The notes under the pieces: model-generated
Told to the model about the DNA's origin: nothing
The model's database searches: none
Seen by the model: only the letters and a program-made list of their open reading frames with translations
Source: an uncultured Caryophanales bacterium
Lineage (GTDB): Bacteria; Bacillota_I; Bacilli_A; RFN20; CAG-826
Assembly (NCBI GenBank): GCA_947302535.1
Contig: CAMYVX010000011.1
Coordinates: 1 to 33,892, forward strand
Direction: 5' to 3'
DNA length: 33,892 nucleotides
Made by a program: the position numbers and the translations under genes
Shown: positions 22,350 through 31,627 of the stretch, piece after piece
Layout of the letters: each line of letters begins with the position of its first letter
How positions within the stretch are numbered: position 1 is the stretch's first letter

Positions 22350-22895
22350 ATGGATGAATTAACACTTGATGCTGAAAGTAGAATGCAAAAAACCATTGAA
22401 AGTCTTAGAGGCTCTTTAGCCACCTTAAGAACTGGAAAAGCATCTCCAGCGATGCTCTCAAATTTGATGATTGAATATTATGGTTCACCAACTCCAGTCA
22501 ATCAAATTTCTTCAATTTCCGTTCCTGAACCACGTCAGCTCATCATTAAACCTTATGATCGTAATGATGTGAAAGCCATTGTCAGTGCGATTAACGCTTC
22601 ACAATTAGGGCTTAATCCAATTAATGAAGGAGCACAAGTTCGTCTTATCATTCCTGTATTAACAGAAGAAAGAAGAAAAGAAATCACTAAGCAAGCTCAT
22701 AAATATGGCGAAGAAGCCAAAGTGGGCGTGAGAAATATTCGTCGTGACGCTGTTGACTTTGTCAAAGATGATGATTCTTATACCGAGGATTTACAAAAAC
22801 GCATCCTTGATGAGATTCAAAAAGTGACGGATAAAGCGATAAAAGATATTGATACAATTATCGCCGAGAAAGATAAAGAAATCATGTCAATATAA
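22350..22895 (+). CDS. frr: ribosome recycling factor
   Basis: RRF works with EF-G to split post-termination ribosomes. The 181-residue protein has normal length and the family signatures: LRTGKASPAML near residue 26, a central ISVPEPRQLIIKPYDR, GLNPINEGAQVRLIIPVLTEERRKEITKQAHKYGEEAKVGVRNIRRDA, and a C-terminal helix ending DTIIAEKDKEIMSI. The start has no obvious Shine-Dalgarno and lies three bases from the pyrH stop, suggesting coupled translation. A terminator hairpin begins immediately after the stop. Confidence 0.97.
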   Translation: MDELTLDAESRMQKTIESLRGSLATLRTGKASPAMLSNLMIEYYGSPTPVNQISSISVPEPRQLIIKPYDRNDVKAIVSAINASQLGLNPINEGAQVRLIIPVLTEERRKEITKQAHKYGEEAKVGVRNIRRDAVDFVKDDDSYTEDLQKRILDEIQKVTDKAIKDIDTIIAEKDKEIMSI

Positions 22896-22921
22896 AGAGA
22901 AGCGAAAACTTCTCTTTTTTC
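22896..22921 (+). terminator. Rho-independent terminator after frr
   Basis: AGAGAAG, loop CGAAAA and CTTCTCT form a seven-pair stem followed by TTTTT. It starts at the first base after the frr stop codon. Confidence 0.92.
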
Positions 22922-22945
22922 TTACTAAACATATATATGATTATT

Positions 22946-22954
22946 TGCTATAAT
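22946..22954 (+). promoter_or_regulatory. extended -10 promoter of uppS operon
   Basis: TGC-TATAAT is a perfect extended -10; the -35 position (TAAACA, 22926-22931) is poor. A start near 22961 would leave a leader of about six bases before the uppS ATG at 22967. Confidence 0.75.
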
Positions 22955-22966
22955 CTAGATTAGATT

Positions 22967-23683
22967 ATGGAAAAGAAGAATCAATTATTACATGTTGCCT
23001 TCATTATGGATGGCAATGGCAGATGGGCAAAAGCTCGTCATCTTCCTCGTCACCTTGGACATAAAGAAGGATGTGAAAGAATTATCGATATTTATGAAGA
23101 GTGTTTAGCTCTTGGCATTAAGGTCATGTCCTTATACGCTTTCTCTACGGAAAACTGGAATCGACCCAAAGGTGAGATCAATCACTTATTCCGTTATTTA
23201 GATATTTTCTTTAAACGTGAAATCGATAGAATGGTTAAAGATGGTTGCTCAGTTGTTATTTCAGGAGATATCTCTAAATTACCTGTAAAAACACAAAAAA
23301 CTCTTCAAAAATCTATTGAATTAACAAAAAACAACACTCGTTTCTATTTTAATATCTGTCTTAATTATGGCGGTAAAGACGAATTAGTAAGAGCCGCAAA
23401 ACTATTTGCTCAAGATGTTAAAGACGGTAAAAAAGAGATAGAAGATTTAAACGAAAAGAGCTTTGAAGATTATCTATATACCAAGGGTTTACCACCAGTT
23501 GACTTACTTATTAGAACTAGTGGGGAAATGAGAACAAGCAATTACTTACCGTGGCAACTTGCTTATGCTGAATTCATCTTCCCCAAGACTCCATGGCCGG
23601 ATTTCACCAAAGAAGAATTTAGAAAATGTTTAGACATATATTACGGAAGAGATAGAAGGTTTGGAGGTATTAAAGATGAGTAG
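22967..23683 (+). CDS. uppS: undecaprenyl diphosphate synthase
   Basis: UppS condenses isopentenyl units onto farnesyl diphosphate to make the cis-polyprenyl carrier used for cell-wall or other surface glycans. The 238-residue protein has FIMDGNGRWA with catalytic Asp15, RHLGHKEGCERI, SLYAFSTENWNRP, NYGGKDELVRA, and LLIRTSGEMRTSNYLPWQ plus YAEFIFPKTPWPDF. The usual RTSGE.R.SNFLLWQ is thus well conserved. It has no Shine-Dalgarno and a predicted leader of only a few bases. Its 3' end overlaps the cdsA start by eight bases and contains the cdsA ribosome binding site. Dxr further downstream supplies the MEP pathway feeding it. Confidence 0.96.
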   Translation: MEKKNQLLHVAFIMDGNGRWAKARHLPRHLGHKEGCERIIDIYEECLALGIKVMSLYAFSTENWNRPKGEINHLFRYLDIFFKREIDRMVKDGCSVVISGDISKLPVKTQKTLQKSIELTKNNTRFYFNICLNYGGKDELVRAAKLFAQDVKDGKKEIEDLNEKSFEDYLYTKGLPPVDLLIRTSGEMRTSNYLPWQLAYAEFIFPKTPWPDFTKEEFRKCLDIYYGRDRRFGGIKDE

Positions 23684-24653
23684 AGAACCAGTCACGAATA
23701 AATTAACTAACGAAGTGAAAAAATCTATGAAGACTCGTATACTCACCGCAGTCGTTGGTATTGCTGTTATGCTTCCAATCGTCTTTTTAGGGGATTGGTT
23801 CTTCTTTGCTGTTGGCGTCTTTTTTGCTAGCGTCGGTGCTTATGAAATTATTCATAGCAACAAGAAGGATTTCTCTATTTGGTTATATATTGTTTCTATT
23901 GCCTTAGTGCTTTCAGTGATGCTTTGGCCTTTCTTAAGAGCTATCATGCACACCGATGTATCTCACGTTTATAATACGTTTGAGAATATCTATATACCAA
24001 ATATTATATTATTTGGTGGTATTGTGGCTATTTTCATAGTTGTTATTTTAAACACCGCAATCACAGTAACTGATGCATGTTACTATTTTGTATTTTTATT
24101 TATCGTAGCGTTAGGTATTCAATCTGCTTTATATGTGAGATTCGTTCCTTCTTTATATAATCCAACACCAAGAGCGTTCTTTAACTGGTTTGATAACTTT
24201 GAAAGTTCCACTTTGATGTTTTATGTTTTGTTTGGTTGTTTCTTTACTGATACCGGTGCTTATTTCATTGGTGTCTTATTTGGGAAACATAAGATTAATG
24301 AACGTATCTCTCCTAAGAAAACATATGAAGGATTCTTTGGAGGCATCATTATTTCCTTCATTATCTCTTCTTTATTTGCTTTCATTTTAGCGTTATGTCA
24401 TCACCCTATTTTAGCGGGTGTATTTGATCTTGAACATTGGTATCACATTGTTGGCTTATCCGCTTTAATGCCAATCATGGCAACTTTAGGTGACTTTGTT
24501 TTCTCTGCGGCAAAAAGACAATTTGGTATTAAAGATTTCGGTTCTATCTTCCCAGGACATGGGGGCGTTTGTGACCGTTTAGATTCTTTAATCTTCGTCT
24601 TTATTACCGCGGCGATTTATATTTGTATTGTTGAAGGAACTATCTTTATCTGA
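23676..24653 (+). CDS. cdsA: phosphatidate cytidylyltransferase
   Basis: CdsA makes CDP-diacylglycerol from phosphatidate and CTP, the branch point for phosphatidylglycerol and cardiolipin. The 325-residue membrane protein has about eight hydrophobic segments. Its C-terminal signature is SAAKRQFGIKDFGSIFPGHGGVCDRLDSL, with the conserved KD, PGHGG and DR-D residues. An upstream in-frame TTG at 23661 exists, but GGAGG at 23663-23667, eight bases before ATG 23676, supports the later start. The N-terminus has a short hydrophilic lead before the first helix (about residues 20-45). Its TGA shares a base with the dxr ATG and shows TGA is a stop codon here. Confidence 0.96.
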   Translation: MSREPVTNKLTNEVKKSMKTRILTAVVGIAVMLPIVFLGDWFFFAVGVFFASVGAYEIIHSNKKDFSIWLYIVSIALVLSVMLWPFLRAIMHTDVSHVYNTFENIYIPNIILFGGIVAIFIVVILNTAITVTDACYYFVFLFIVALGIQSALYVRFVPSLYNPTPRAFFNWFDNFESSTLMFYVLFGCFFTDTGAYFIGVLFGKHKINERISPKKTYEGFFGGIIISFIISSLFAFILALCHHPILAGVFDLEHWYHIVGLSALMPIMATLGDFVFSAAKRQFGIKDFGSIFPGHGGVCDRLDSLIFVFITAAIYICIVEGTIFI

Positions 24654-25807
24654 TGAATATTTGTTTGTTAGGAGCATCTGGATCGATTGGACAACAAACC
24701 ATCGACGTCATTAAAAAACATCGTGACGATTTTGATCTTGTTGCCTTTTCAGTTGGTAAAAGAACAAGAAAAATCCCTTATTTACTAGGTTATTTTCCAA
24801 ATATTAAGGCAATTTGTGTTCAAGATGAGAAAGTTGCTAAACGTTTTCAAAAGCGTTATCCAAACGTTTTATTCTTTTCTAAAGATAGGGGTTTAGAAGA
24901 TTTAATTCTTTCTTCTCCTTGTGAGATGGTGGTTAATGCTTTAGTGGGTTTTGTCGGTCTTAGACCAACGTTATGCGCTTTAAAGAATAACAAGATTGTC
25001 GCCTTAGCCAATAAAGAATCTTTAGTGGTCGGTGGAGAACTTGTTAACGACTATTTAGCTAAAGGGCAAGGCAAACTTTACCCCATTGATAGCGAACATG
25101 TCGCTTTAGCAAAATGTTTAAGTGTCGATGATGATAATGTTGAAAAACTTATTATCACAGCTTCAGGTGGAGCCTTTAGAAATTTATCTAGAGAGCAACT
25201 TGTGAATGTGAAGGCGTCTGATGCTTTAAAACATCCAACCTGGAAAATGGGCGCCAAGATTACAATAGACTGCGCTAGTATGGTCAATAAGACTTTTGAG
25301 ATTATTGAAGCCCATTATTTATTTAATTATCCAATTCGTAAAATTGATGTTTTACTTCATGATGAATCTTTGATTCATTCTTTAGTTTTATACAAAAATG
25401 GTTTATATCGTTTGGATTATGGTAAACCTGATATGAGAGTTCCTATCCTTTATGCTTTATATCAAGGCCAATGTCAATATTCGACTTATCTAGTTGAAGA
25501 TTATCACGCTTATAAGAATTTACATTTCCATGATTTTGATATTAAACGTTATCCTATTGTCAGATACGCTAAAAAAGTTATTGAAAACAAAGGAACATAT
25601 GGCACTGTTTTAAATGCCGTTAATGAAGTTGCTGTTCATGCTTATTTAAAGGATGAAATTCCTTTTTTAGATATTGAGAATATCATTACCTATTTTATGG
25701 ATCATCATAAAAATATTAAGCACCCTACTTTAGAAGAGATAGTGGAGACCGATAAAAAATATCGTCTATTAGCTAGACAATATATCGAAGAAAGGAAGAA
25801 TAGATAA
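24653..25807 (+). CDS. dxr: 1-deoxy-D-xylulose 5-phosphate reductoisomerase
   Basis: Dxr converts DXP to 2-C-methylerythritol 4-phosphate using NADPH, the second step of the MEP isoprenoid pathway. The 384-residue protein has the NADPH-binding LLGASGSIGQQTIDVI at the N-terminus, ALANKESLVVGG, PIDSEHVALAKCL with metal ligands, TASGGAFRNL, HPTWKMGAKITIDCASMVNKTFEIIEAH, and a C-terminal four-helix region. It indicates an MEP rather than mevalonate route, feeding UppS encoded two genes upstream. It overlaps cdsA and rseP by one base each (TGATG and TAATG), so the unit is strongly coupled. Confidence 0.97.
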   Translation: MNICLLGASGSIGQQTIDVIKKHRDDFDLVAFSVGKRTRKIPYLLGYFPNIKAICVQDEKVAKRFQKRYPNVLFFSKDRGLEDLILSSPCEMVVNALVGFVGLRPTLCALKNNKIVALANKESLVVGGELVNDYLAKGQGKLYPIDSEHVALAKCLSVDDDNVEKLIITASGGAFRNLSREQLVNVKASDALKHPTWKMGAKITIDCASMVNKTFEIIEAHYLFNYPIRKIDVLLHDESLIHSLVLYKNGLYRLDYGKPDMRVPILYALYQGQCQYSTYLVEDYHAYKNLHFHDFDIKRYPIVRYAKKVIENKGTYGTVLNAVNEVAVHAYLKDEIPFLDIENIITYFMDHHKNIKHPTLEEIVETDKKYRLLARQYIEERKNR

Positions 25808-27048
25808 TGGACTTTCTTTTGACACTTTTCTATATTCTTCTATTTGTTGTCTTCCTTTCTATTTTAATCATGGTTCATGAGGCTGGACACTTAGTGGCAG
25901 CAAAGGCTTTTGATGTCTATTGTTTTGAATATTCAATTGGTTTTGGTCCTAAGATTTTCTCTAGAAAGAGAAAAAATGGAGAAACTGCCTTTTCTTTACG
26001 CGCGATACCTTTAGGCGGATACGTCTCTATGTATGGAGAAACTGATATGGTTCCTGAAGGCATGGTGATTGATGAAAAAAGAAGTTTGAATCATATTAAG
26101 AGATGGAAACGCTGCATCATTCTTGTCGCTGGTGTGACGATGAATGCTCTAATTGCAATTCTTATTTTCTTTATCGCAGAAACAGCTTGCGTCAAACATG
26201 AATATTTTGCTTATCAACCAGTCGTAGCGGAAGAAAGTATTGCCTATGATGCTGGTTTAAGAAATGACGACTTAATTAGTTTTAATGAGTCTTATTTAGA
26301 ATCTTATCCTGAATATCTAGTCGTGGATGATGATGGAGTTATTGTCGAAACTAATCAACGTGTTGCTGCAGTTTTAACTAGACAATTACAAAGTAAAGAT
26401 GATTTAGCGTGGAATAATCACCTTGTCTTTATTAAAGTTGATGAAGAAGTTATTATTGATTCTGATCATCAAGTTAGTCTAGAAGAAGCTAGTAAAAAAG
26501 AAGAACATTTCTCATTTACTATCGAAACCAAAATTAAAGAAAACAATAAATGGGTTAAGGATAAAGAGGTTGATATTACTATCGCCGCACTTAGAACCGC
26601 TAGTACATATTATTTAGAAGAAACTGGTATTAGCATTTATCGAAATGATTTCCATAATAATTTTGGTCAAGCTTTTAAAGCCACTTTTGATGACTTTGGT
26701 CAAGGAGCTACCGCTATTGTTCGTGGGATTGGTTCTTTATTTACCGGTAAAGCTGAAGTGGGTGGTATTATCGCTGTTGGTTTTACTACAAGCAATACAT
26801 TAAAGAATTTTGGTATCTATGAATTCTTAACATTATGGGGCATTATCTCCGTTAACTTAGCTATTGTTAATCTTCTTCCTTTCCCTGGATTAGATGGATG
26901 GCAGCTTTTAGTTACTGTTATTGAAGGTGTAACAAGAAAAGAAATACCAGCCAAAGTTAAAGGTATTGTCTCTTTAGTGGGTATTCTTATTCTTTTAGGC
27001 TTAATGATAGCCCTAATAGTGAAAGATTTAATAATGTTTGTGTTCTAG
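25807..27048 (+). CDS. rseP: site-2 metalloprotease RseP/RasP
   Basis: This M50 intramembrane zinc protease cleaves membrane-anchored anti-sigma factors and remnant signal peptides. The 413-residue protein has the zinc site HEAGH (His24, Glu25, His28) in its first membrane helix, a GFGPKIFSRKRKNGETAFSLRAIPLGGYVSM stretch, and a PDZ-like periplasmic-side domain in about residues 140-290. The latter is interrupted by a Lys/Glu/Asp-rich insertion near 190-265. The C-terminal helices carry VNLLPFPGLDGWQLL with the Asp metal ligand. In many relatives this motif reads LDGG. It overlaps dxr by one base and precedes polC by one base. Confidence 0.94.
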   Translation: MDFLLTLFYILLFVVFLSILIMVHEAGHLVAAKAFDVYCFEYSIGFGPKIFSRKRKNGETAFSLRAIPLGGYVSMYGETDMVPEGMVIDEKRSLNHIKRWKRCIILVAGVTMNALIAILIFFIAETACVKHEYFAYQPVVAEESIAYDAGLRNDDLISFNESYLESYPEYLVVDDDGVIVETNQRVAAVLTRQLQSKDDLAWNNHLVFIKVDEEVIIDSDHQVSLEEASKKEEHFSFTIETKIKENNKWVKDKEVDITIAALRTASTYYLEETGISIYRNDFHNNFGQAFKATFDDFGQGATAIVRGIGSLFTGKAEVGGIIAVGFTTSNTLKNFGIYEFLTLWGIISVNLAIVNLLPFPGLDGWQLLVTVIEGVTRKEIPAKVKGIVSLVGILILLGLMIALIVKDLIMFVF

Positions 27049-27049
27049 T

Positions 27050-30000
27050 ATGGAAGAGAAAATGATTCGTTTCTTAAGAAGCATTGGCATCGAAGATTTC
27101 GATGATTTTGATCTTTCTTTTGAAATGATTGGACGTGACCGTTTCATTAAAGAAAAATGGAATATGGTTATTCTTAAAAAGACGCCATGGATTTATGGTT
27201 TACTACGTAAATTTATGGATGGGTTAGAGAAGATTAATTACCCATATAATCTACGTTTCTCCTATTTAACTAGACCAACATATCAAGATGTCATTTCTTT
27301 ATTTAACGACTGGTATCAAACCTTGTATCGCTTACCTCCTAACATATCTATTAGTGGAGATGAAGAAGACCATCTATATATTGAATATTTATCTAACGCT
27401 GAAAAAGAACAATACGCTCCGATTGTTAAAGACTTTAAAGACTTCTTAGATTTTCTATATTATGAATTCACGATTATAGAAAGTGTGAAACCCGAAGAAG
27501 AAGTCGTGGAAGTAAGCAAAAGAACATTTAATAAAATTACTAAGAAAGCTGAACAAGAAGCAATTGATACAATCAATAGTGACATCGAAGAATCCGCTCC
27601 TGAAATCACTGACCGTAATGACGTCATTGATATGATTGAAGAAGAGAAAAAACAAATTAATGCGGATGTCGGAAATATTCTTTTAGAACAAATGAAAGCT
27701 AACGCTCTTGAGATGAAAAAAGAAAGAGAAAGAGCGAGATTAAATAAACGTGGCAATTATGAACCAGTCGATAAAATCGATGATATAACCACTAACATTA
27801 ATAGTGTTGATTTCAATGGTTTTGTTTTCTCTATTGAGATTAATGAATTTGGTGGTCGCAAAAAGATTGTTGTTGGTGTTGCTGATGAGTTTGGCGGCGC
27901 TATCTATGTTGATATGTATCAAAACAATCAAGTCAATGACGAACTAGTTTCTCATTTAGTTAAAGGCACTAATGTTAGAATTCGTGGAGTTACATATTTA
28001 GACTTTTCTAATGCCTTAGCTATTAAAGGACATTTTATTGATTTGCTCCCTCCAGATGAAATTGCTAAAGACGAAGAACCAATTAAAAGAGTGGAACTTC
28101 ATCTCCATAGTAATATGTCAGCGATGGATGGTGTCTCAAATATGGATGCTTATTGCCGTTATGCAAAAGCTCTTGGACATAAATGTATGGCCTTAACTGA
28201 TCACGCTGTTGTTCAAGCCTTCCCTGATGCGCAAAAAGCTGCCAAAGATAATGGTATTAAGTTGCTTTATGGTTGTGAGTTCTATATGGTGGATGATGAA
28301 CTTAAATTCATTAAAAATCCTGCAAATATCCCCTTAAATAACGCAAAATACGTGGTTTTAGACTTAGAAACCACTGGTTTAAGTTGTCGTTATGACCGTA
28401 TTATTGAATTTGGCGCAGTTACTGTTGAACACGGAATTGTGACTTCTAGTATGGATATTTTAATTAATCCAGAAAGACCAATCCCTTTAAAGATTACAAA
28501 GATCACTAATATCTCTAACGAGATGGTTAAGAACAAACCAACCATTAAAGAATGCATTGATAAGATTCTTGATTACTTAAAAGGCGCTATTCTGGTAACA
28601 CATAACGCTGATTTCGATATTTCCTTCCTTCAAGAATCTTTGAAACGTTTAGGTTTACCTTTATTGGATAATCCTATTGTCGATACTTTAGCTTTGTCTA
28701 GATATCTTTTCCCAACAGCCAGAAGGCATTCTTTAGGTGCTTTATGTAAGAACATGGATGTCTTCTATGATGAAGATGCCGCTCATAGAGCGGACTACGA
28801 TGCTAATGTCTTAAATGACGTCTGGCAGCCTATGATTGTTCAACTTACAAAGAATAATCTTAAGATGACTCATGCTGATTTAGAAAAATTAGTTACTCCA
28901 AAGGAAGTTCTTCAACATATTAGGCCAGTTCACGTTACTGTTTTAGCTAAAGACAAAGTTGGCTTAAAAGATTTATATAAATTAGTATCTTTAGCCCATG
29001 TTGAATATCTAGCTGGTATTCCAAAGATTCCTCGTCGAGAAATTATGTCTCATAGAGAACATTTATTTGTGGGCTCAGCATGTTTTAACGGCGAAGTATT
29101 TAGAACTGCTCATAACTATAATCAAGAAAGATTAGAAGAAGTAGTGAAGTTCTATGATTATATTGAAATTCAACCACCCGAGAACTATTCCTTCTTAGTC
29201 AATACTGGTGAACTCGAAGAAGAAGATGTAATTGCTTATCTTAAGGATATAGTATCTGCTGCGGATAACATGCATATCCCAGTAGTGGCTACTGGTGATG
29301 TTCACTATGTGACGCCTAAGGAAAAAGTATTCCGCGATGTTTATATTTTTGCTCCTGGTTTAGGTGGAACTGTTCACCCATTGAATCCATATTCTAGAAA
29401 GAATCTTCCTCCTTTTGAAAACCCAGACCAGCATTATCGTTCTACTAGAGAAATGCTCGACGCGATGAGTTTTTTAGGTGAAGAAAAAGCTTATGAGATT
29501 ACTGTGACAAATACAAATATGATTGCGGATCAGATTGAAACAATCGTTCCTGTTCCTAACGACACTTTGTATACACCTAAAATCGATAACTGTGAGAATC
29601 TATTAACAGAAATGTGCTTTCATAAAGCACACGAGTTATATGGTGATCCATTGCCTGAATATATAGAGAATCGTCTTAATGCCGAACTTAAAGGTATTAT
29701 TAGCAACGGATATTCAGTTATTTATTATATTGCTCATAAGATTATCAAAAAGGCTAATGAAGATGGCTTTATCGTTGGTAGCCGTGGATCTGTTGGCTCT
29801 TCTTTTGTTGCGACGATGGCGGATATTACTGAAGTTAATCCACTCCCTCCTCATTATCGTTGCCCTAACTGTAAGCATTTTGAATTTACCTCTCATGATT
29901 TGCCTCAGTATCGGTCCGGATATGATTTACCAAGTAAGAAATGTCCTATTTGTGGAGAAGAGATGGTAAGAGATGGGCAAAATATTCCTTTTGAAACATT

Positions 30001-31480
30001 CCTAGGCTTTACTGCAGAAAAAGTTCCAGATATTGATTTAAACTTCCCTGGAGATTATCAAGCGAGAGCTCATGATTACACCCGTGAACTTTTAGGCGCG
30101 GATAACGTCTTTAGAGCCGGCACGATTGAAACTGTTGCGGATAAAACTGCCTTTGGTTTTGCTCGTGGATATATTGAAAGAAAAGGGCTTGATCCTAACA
30201 CTTATCCAAAAGCTAAGATTGGTTATCTTGCAAGTGGATGTATTGATGTAAAAAGAACTACAGGTCAACACCCTGGTGGCATTGTCGTTGTTCCTACTGA
30301 CCATGATGTCTATGACTTTACGCCAATTCAATATCCTGCTGATGAACCAGATGCTTCTTGGAAAACCACTCACTTCGACTTCCATTCGATTCACGACACC
30401 ATTTTAAAACTTGACCTTTTAGGTCACGTTGACCCGATGGCGTTAAAAATGATGTGTGATTTAACTAATATTCCTATTAAGGATATTCCTTTAAATGATC
30501 CTAAAGTTTTGTCTTTGTTCTCTTCTAGTGATGCTCTTGAGATGAAAAATGATTACTTAGGAAGTAAGACTGGAGCTTTAGCTATTCCCGAGTTTGGAAC
30601 CGAATTTGTCCGTGGCTTACTAGAACAAACTAGACCTAAAACTTTCTCGGATTTAGTGATTATTTCTGGTCTATCACATGGTACTGGTGTGTGGAATGGA
30701 AACGCGGATAAATTGATTGAATCGGGTAAAGCCACTCTACAAGAAGTTATTGGATGTCGTGATGATATTATGTCTTACCTTATTGATAAAGGTTTACCTT
30801 CTTCAGTCTCTTTCTCTATTATGGAAGATGTTAGAAAGGGTAAAGGTTTAAAACCAGAATATGTAGAAATTATGAGGGTCAATAAAGTTCCTCAATTCTA
30901 TATTGATTCTTGTAACTTAATTAAATATATGTTCCCAAAAGGACACGCGGTTGCTTACGTAACTATGGCTGTTAGAGTAGGTTACTTTAAGATATATCAT
31001 CCTTTAGTGTTTTACGCTACATTCTTTACTGTTAGAAGTAAGCAATATGATATTGTCAATATGATTAAAGGTAGAGAAGCTATTATCGCTCGTCTTGAAG
31101 AGCTTAAGTTTAAATCCAGAAGTAAATCTGAAAAGCTTTCTCCAAAAGAAAATGAACAGCTAAAAACTTTAACAATTGCGTTAGAAATGGTGCAAAGAGG
31201 CTATAAATTCTCAAATATTGATCTTTATCGTAGTGACGCCACTAAGTTTGTTATTGATGAAGAAAACAAAGCTTTAATTCCTCCATTTATTACCATTGAT
31301 GGATTGGGTGAAAATAACGCAATTACAGTTATTGAAGCAAGAAAAGATGGGCCATTTATGTCCAAAGAGGATTTATTACGTAGAACGAGGTTAACTAGCA
31401 CTAATGTTAAAGACCTTGATACTTTAGGTGTACTTAATGAACTTGATGAGACTGACCAGCTCTCATTATTTGATTTTTAA
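27050..31480 (+). CDS. polC: DNA polymerase III alpha subunit, PolC type
   Basis: PolC is the main replicative polymerase of low-GC Gram-positives, with built-in proofreading. From ATG 27050 it has 1476 residues; an in-frame TTG at 27038 overlaps rseP and is less likely. Domains in order: N-terminal domains to about 230; OB fold about 255-340; PHP domain starting ELHLHSNMSAMDG near 350; a DEDD exonuclease inserted in it (VVLDLETTG near 437, THNADFD, HRADYDAN); the PHP remainder; a zinc finger (CPNC near 938, CPICGE near 964); and the polymerase palm with PDIDLNFPGDYQ near 993. PHP and exonuclease residues look intact. No proS precedes it, unlike Bacillus. Confidence 0.98.
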   Translation: MEEKMIRFLRSIGIEDFDDFDLSFEMIGRDRFIKEKWNMVILKKTPWIYGLLRKFMDGLEKINYPYNLRFSYLTRPTYQDVISLFNDWYQTLYRLPPNISISGDEEDHLYIEYLSNAEKEQYAPIVKDFKDFLDFLYYEFTIIESVKPEEEVVEVSKRTFNKITKKAEQEAIDTINSDIEESAPEITDRNDVIDMIEEEKKQINADVGNILLEQMKANALEMKKERERARLNKRGNYEPVDKIDDITTNINSVDFNGFVFSIEINEFGGRKKIVVGVADEFGGAIYVDMYQNNQVNDELVSHLVKGTNVRIRGVTYLDFSNALAIKGHFIDLLPPDEIAKDEEPIKRVELHLHSNMSAMDGVSNMDAYCRYAKALGHKCMALTDHAVVQAFPDAQKAAKDNGIKLLYGCEFYMVDDELKFIKNPANIPLNNAKYVVLDLETTGLSCRYDRIIEFGAVTVEHGIVTSSMDILINPERPIPLKITKITNISNEMVKNKPTIKECIDKILDYLKGAILVTHNADFDISFLQESLKRLGLPLLDNPIVDTLALSRYLFPTARRHSLGALCKNMDVFYDEDAAHRADYDANVLNDVWQPMIVQLTKNNLKMTHADLEKLVTPKEVLQHIRPVHVTVLAKDKVGLKDLYKLVSLAHVEYLAGIPKIPRREIMSHREHLFVGSACFNGEVFRTAHNYNQERLEEVVKFYDYIEIQPPENYSFLVNTGELEEEDVIAYLKDIVSAADNMHIPVVATGDVHYVTPKEKVFRDVYIFAPGLGGTVHPLNPYSRKNLPPFENPDQHYRSTREMLDAMSFLGEEKAYEITVTNTNMIADQIETIVPVPNDTLYTPKIDNCENLLTEMCFHKAHELYGDPLPEYIENRLNAELKGIISNGYSVIYYIAHKIIKKANEDGFIVGSRGSVGSSFVATMADITEVNPLPPHYRCPNCKHFEFTSHDLPQYRSGYDLPSKKCPICGEEMVRDGQNIPFETFLGFTAEKVPDIDLNFPGDYQARAHDYTRELLGADNVFRAGTIETVADKTAFGFARGYIERKGLDPNTYPKAKIGYLASGCIDVKRTTGQHPGGIVVVPTDHDVYDFTPIQYPADEPDASWKTTHFDFHSIHDTILKLDLLGHVDPMALKMMCDLTNIPIKDIPLNDPKVLSLFSSSDALEMKNDYLGSKTGALAIPEFGTEFVRGLLEQTRPKTFSDLVIISGLSHGTGVWNGNADKLIESGKATLQEVIGCRDDIMSYLIDKGLPSSVSFSIMEDVRKGKGLKPEYVEIMRVNKVPQFYIDSCNLIKYMFPKGHAVAYVTMAVRVGYFKIYHPLVFYATFFTVRSKQYDIVNMIKGREAIIARLEELKFKSRSKSEKLSPKENEQLKTLTIALEMVQRGYKFSNIDLYRSDATKFVIDEENKALIPPFITIDGLGENNAITVIEARKDGPFMSKEDLLRRTRLTSTNVKDLDTLGVLNELDETDQLSLFDF

Positions 31481-31483
31481 TTT

Positions 31484-31560
31484 CGAGAAGTAGCGCAGCT
31501 TGGTAGCGCGTTTGGTTCGGGACCAAAAGGTCGCGGGTTCGAATCCCGTCTTCTCGACCA
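31484..31560 (+). tRNA. tRNA-Pro (anticodon CGG)
   Basis: A complete 77-base tRNA with encoded CCA. The acceptor stem is CGAGAAG/CTTCTCG and the D stem is GCGC/GCGC. The anticodon stem is TTTGG/CCAAA with loop TTCGGGA, so bases 34-36 are CGG. The T arm is GCGGG-TTCGAAT-CCCGT. It begins three bases after the polC stop, so it may share the polC transcript. C34 reads CCG, a rare codon in this window. Confidence 0.96.
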
Positions 31561-31571
31561 AATGTAAACTA

Positions 31572-31603
31572 CAGTTCTGATACTATGTCAGGACTGTTTT
31601 TTA
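31572..31603 (+). terminator. Rho-independent terminator after tRNA-Pro
   Basis: ACAGTTCTGA and TCAGGACTGT form a ten-pair stem around TACTATG, followed by a T-run. It ends the long uppS-to-tRNA unit. Confidence 0.9.
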
Positions 31604-31627
31604 AGTTTTCTTTGAATTTGGTTTAAC

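Noticed and set aside
23661-23675. TTG start for cdsA at 23661.
   Set aside because: The TTG overlaps the GGAGG ribosome binding site that correctly positions ATG 23676.
27038-27049. TTG start for polC upstream of ATG 27050.
   Set aside because: It would overlap rseP and adds four nondescript residues; ATG 27050 directly follows the rseP stop, matching the coupling pattern of this operon.
29679-29969. A 96-codon plus-strand frame inside polC.
   Set aside because: It is a different frame of the PolC polymerase region, whose zinc finger and palm motifs are intact in the main frame; no frameshift is indicated.
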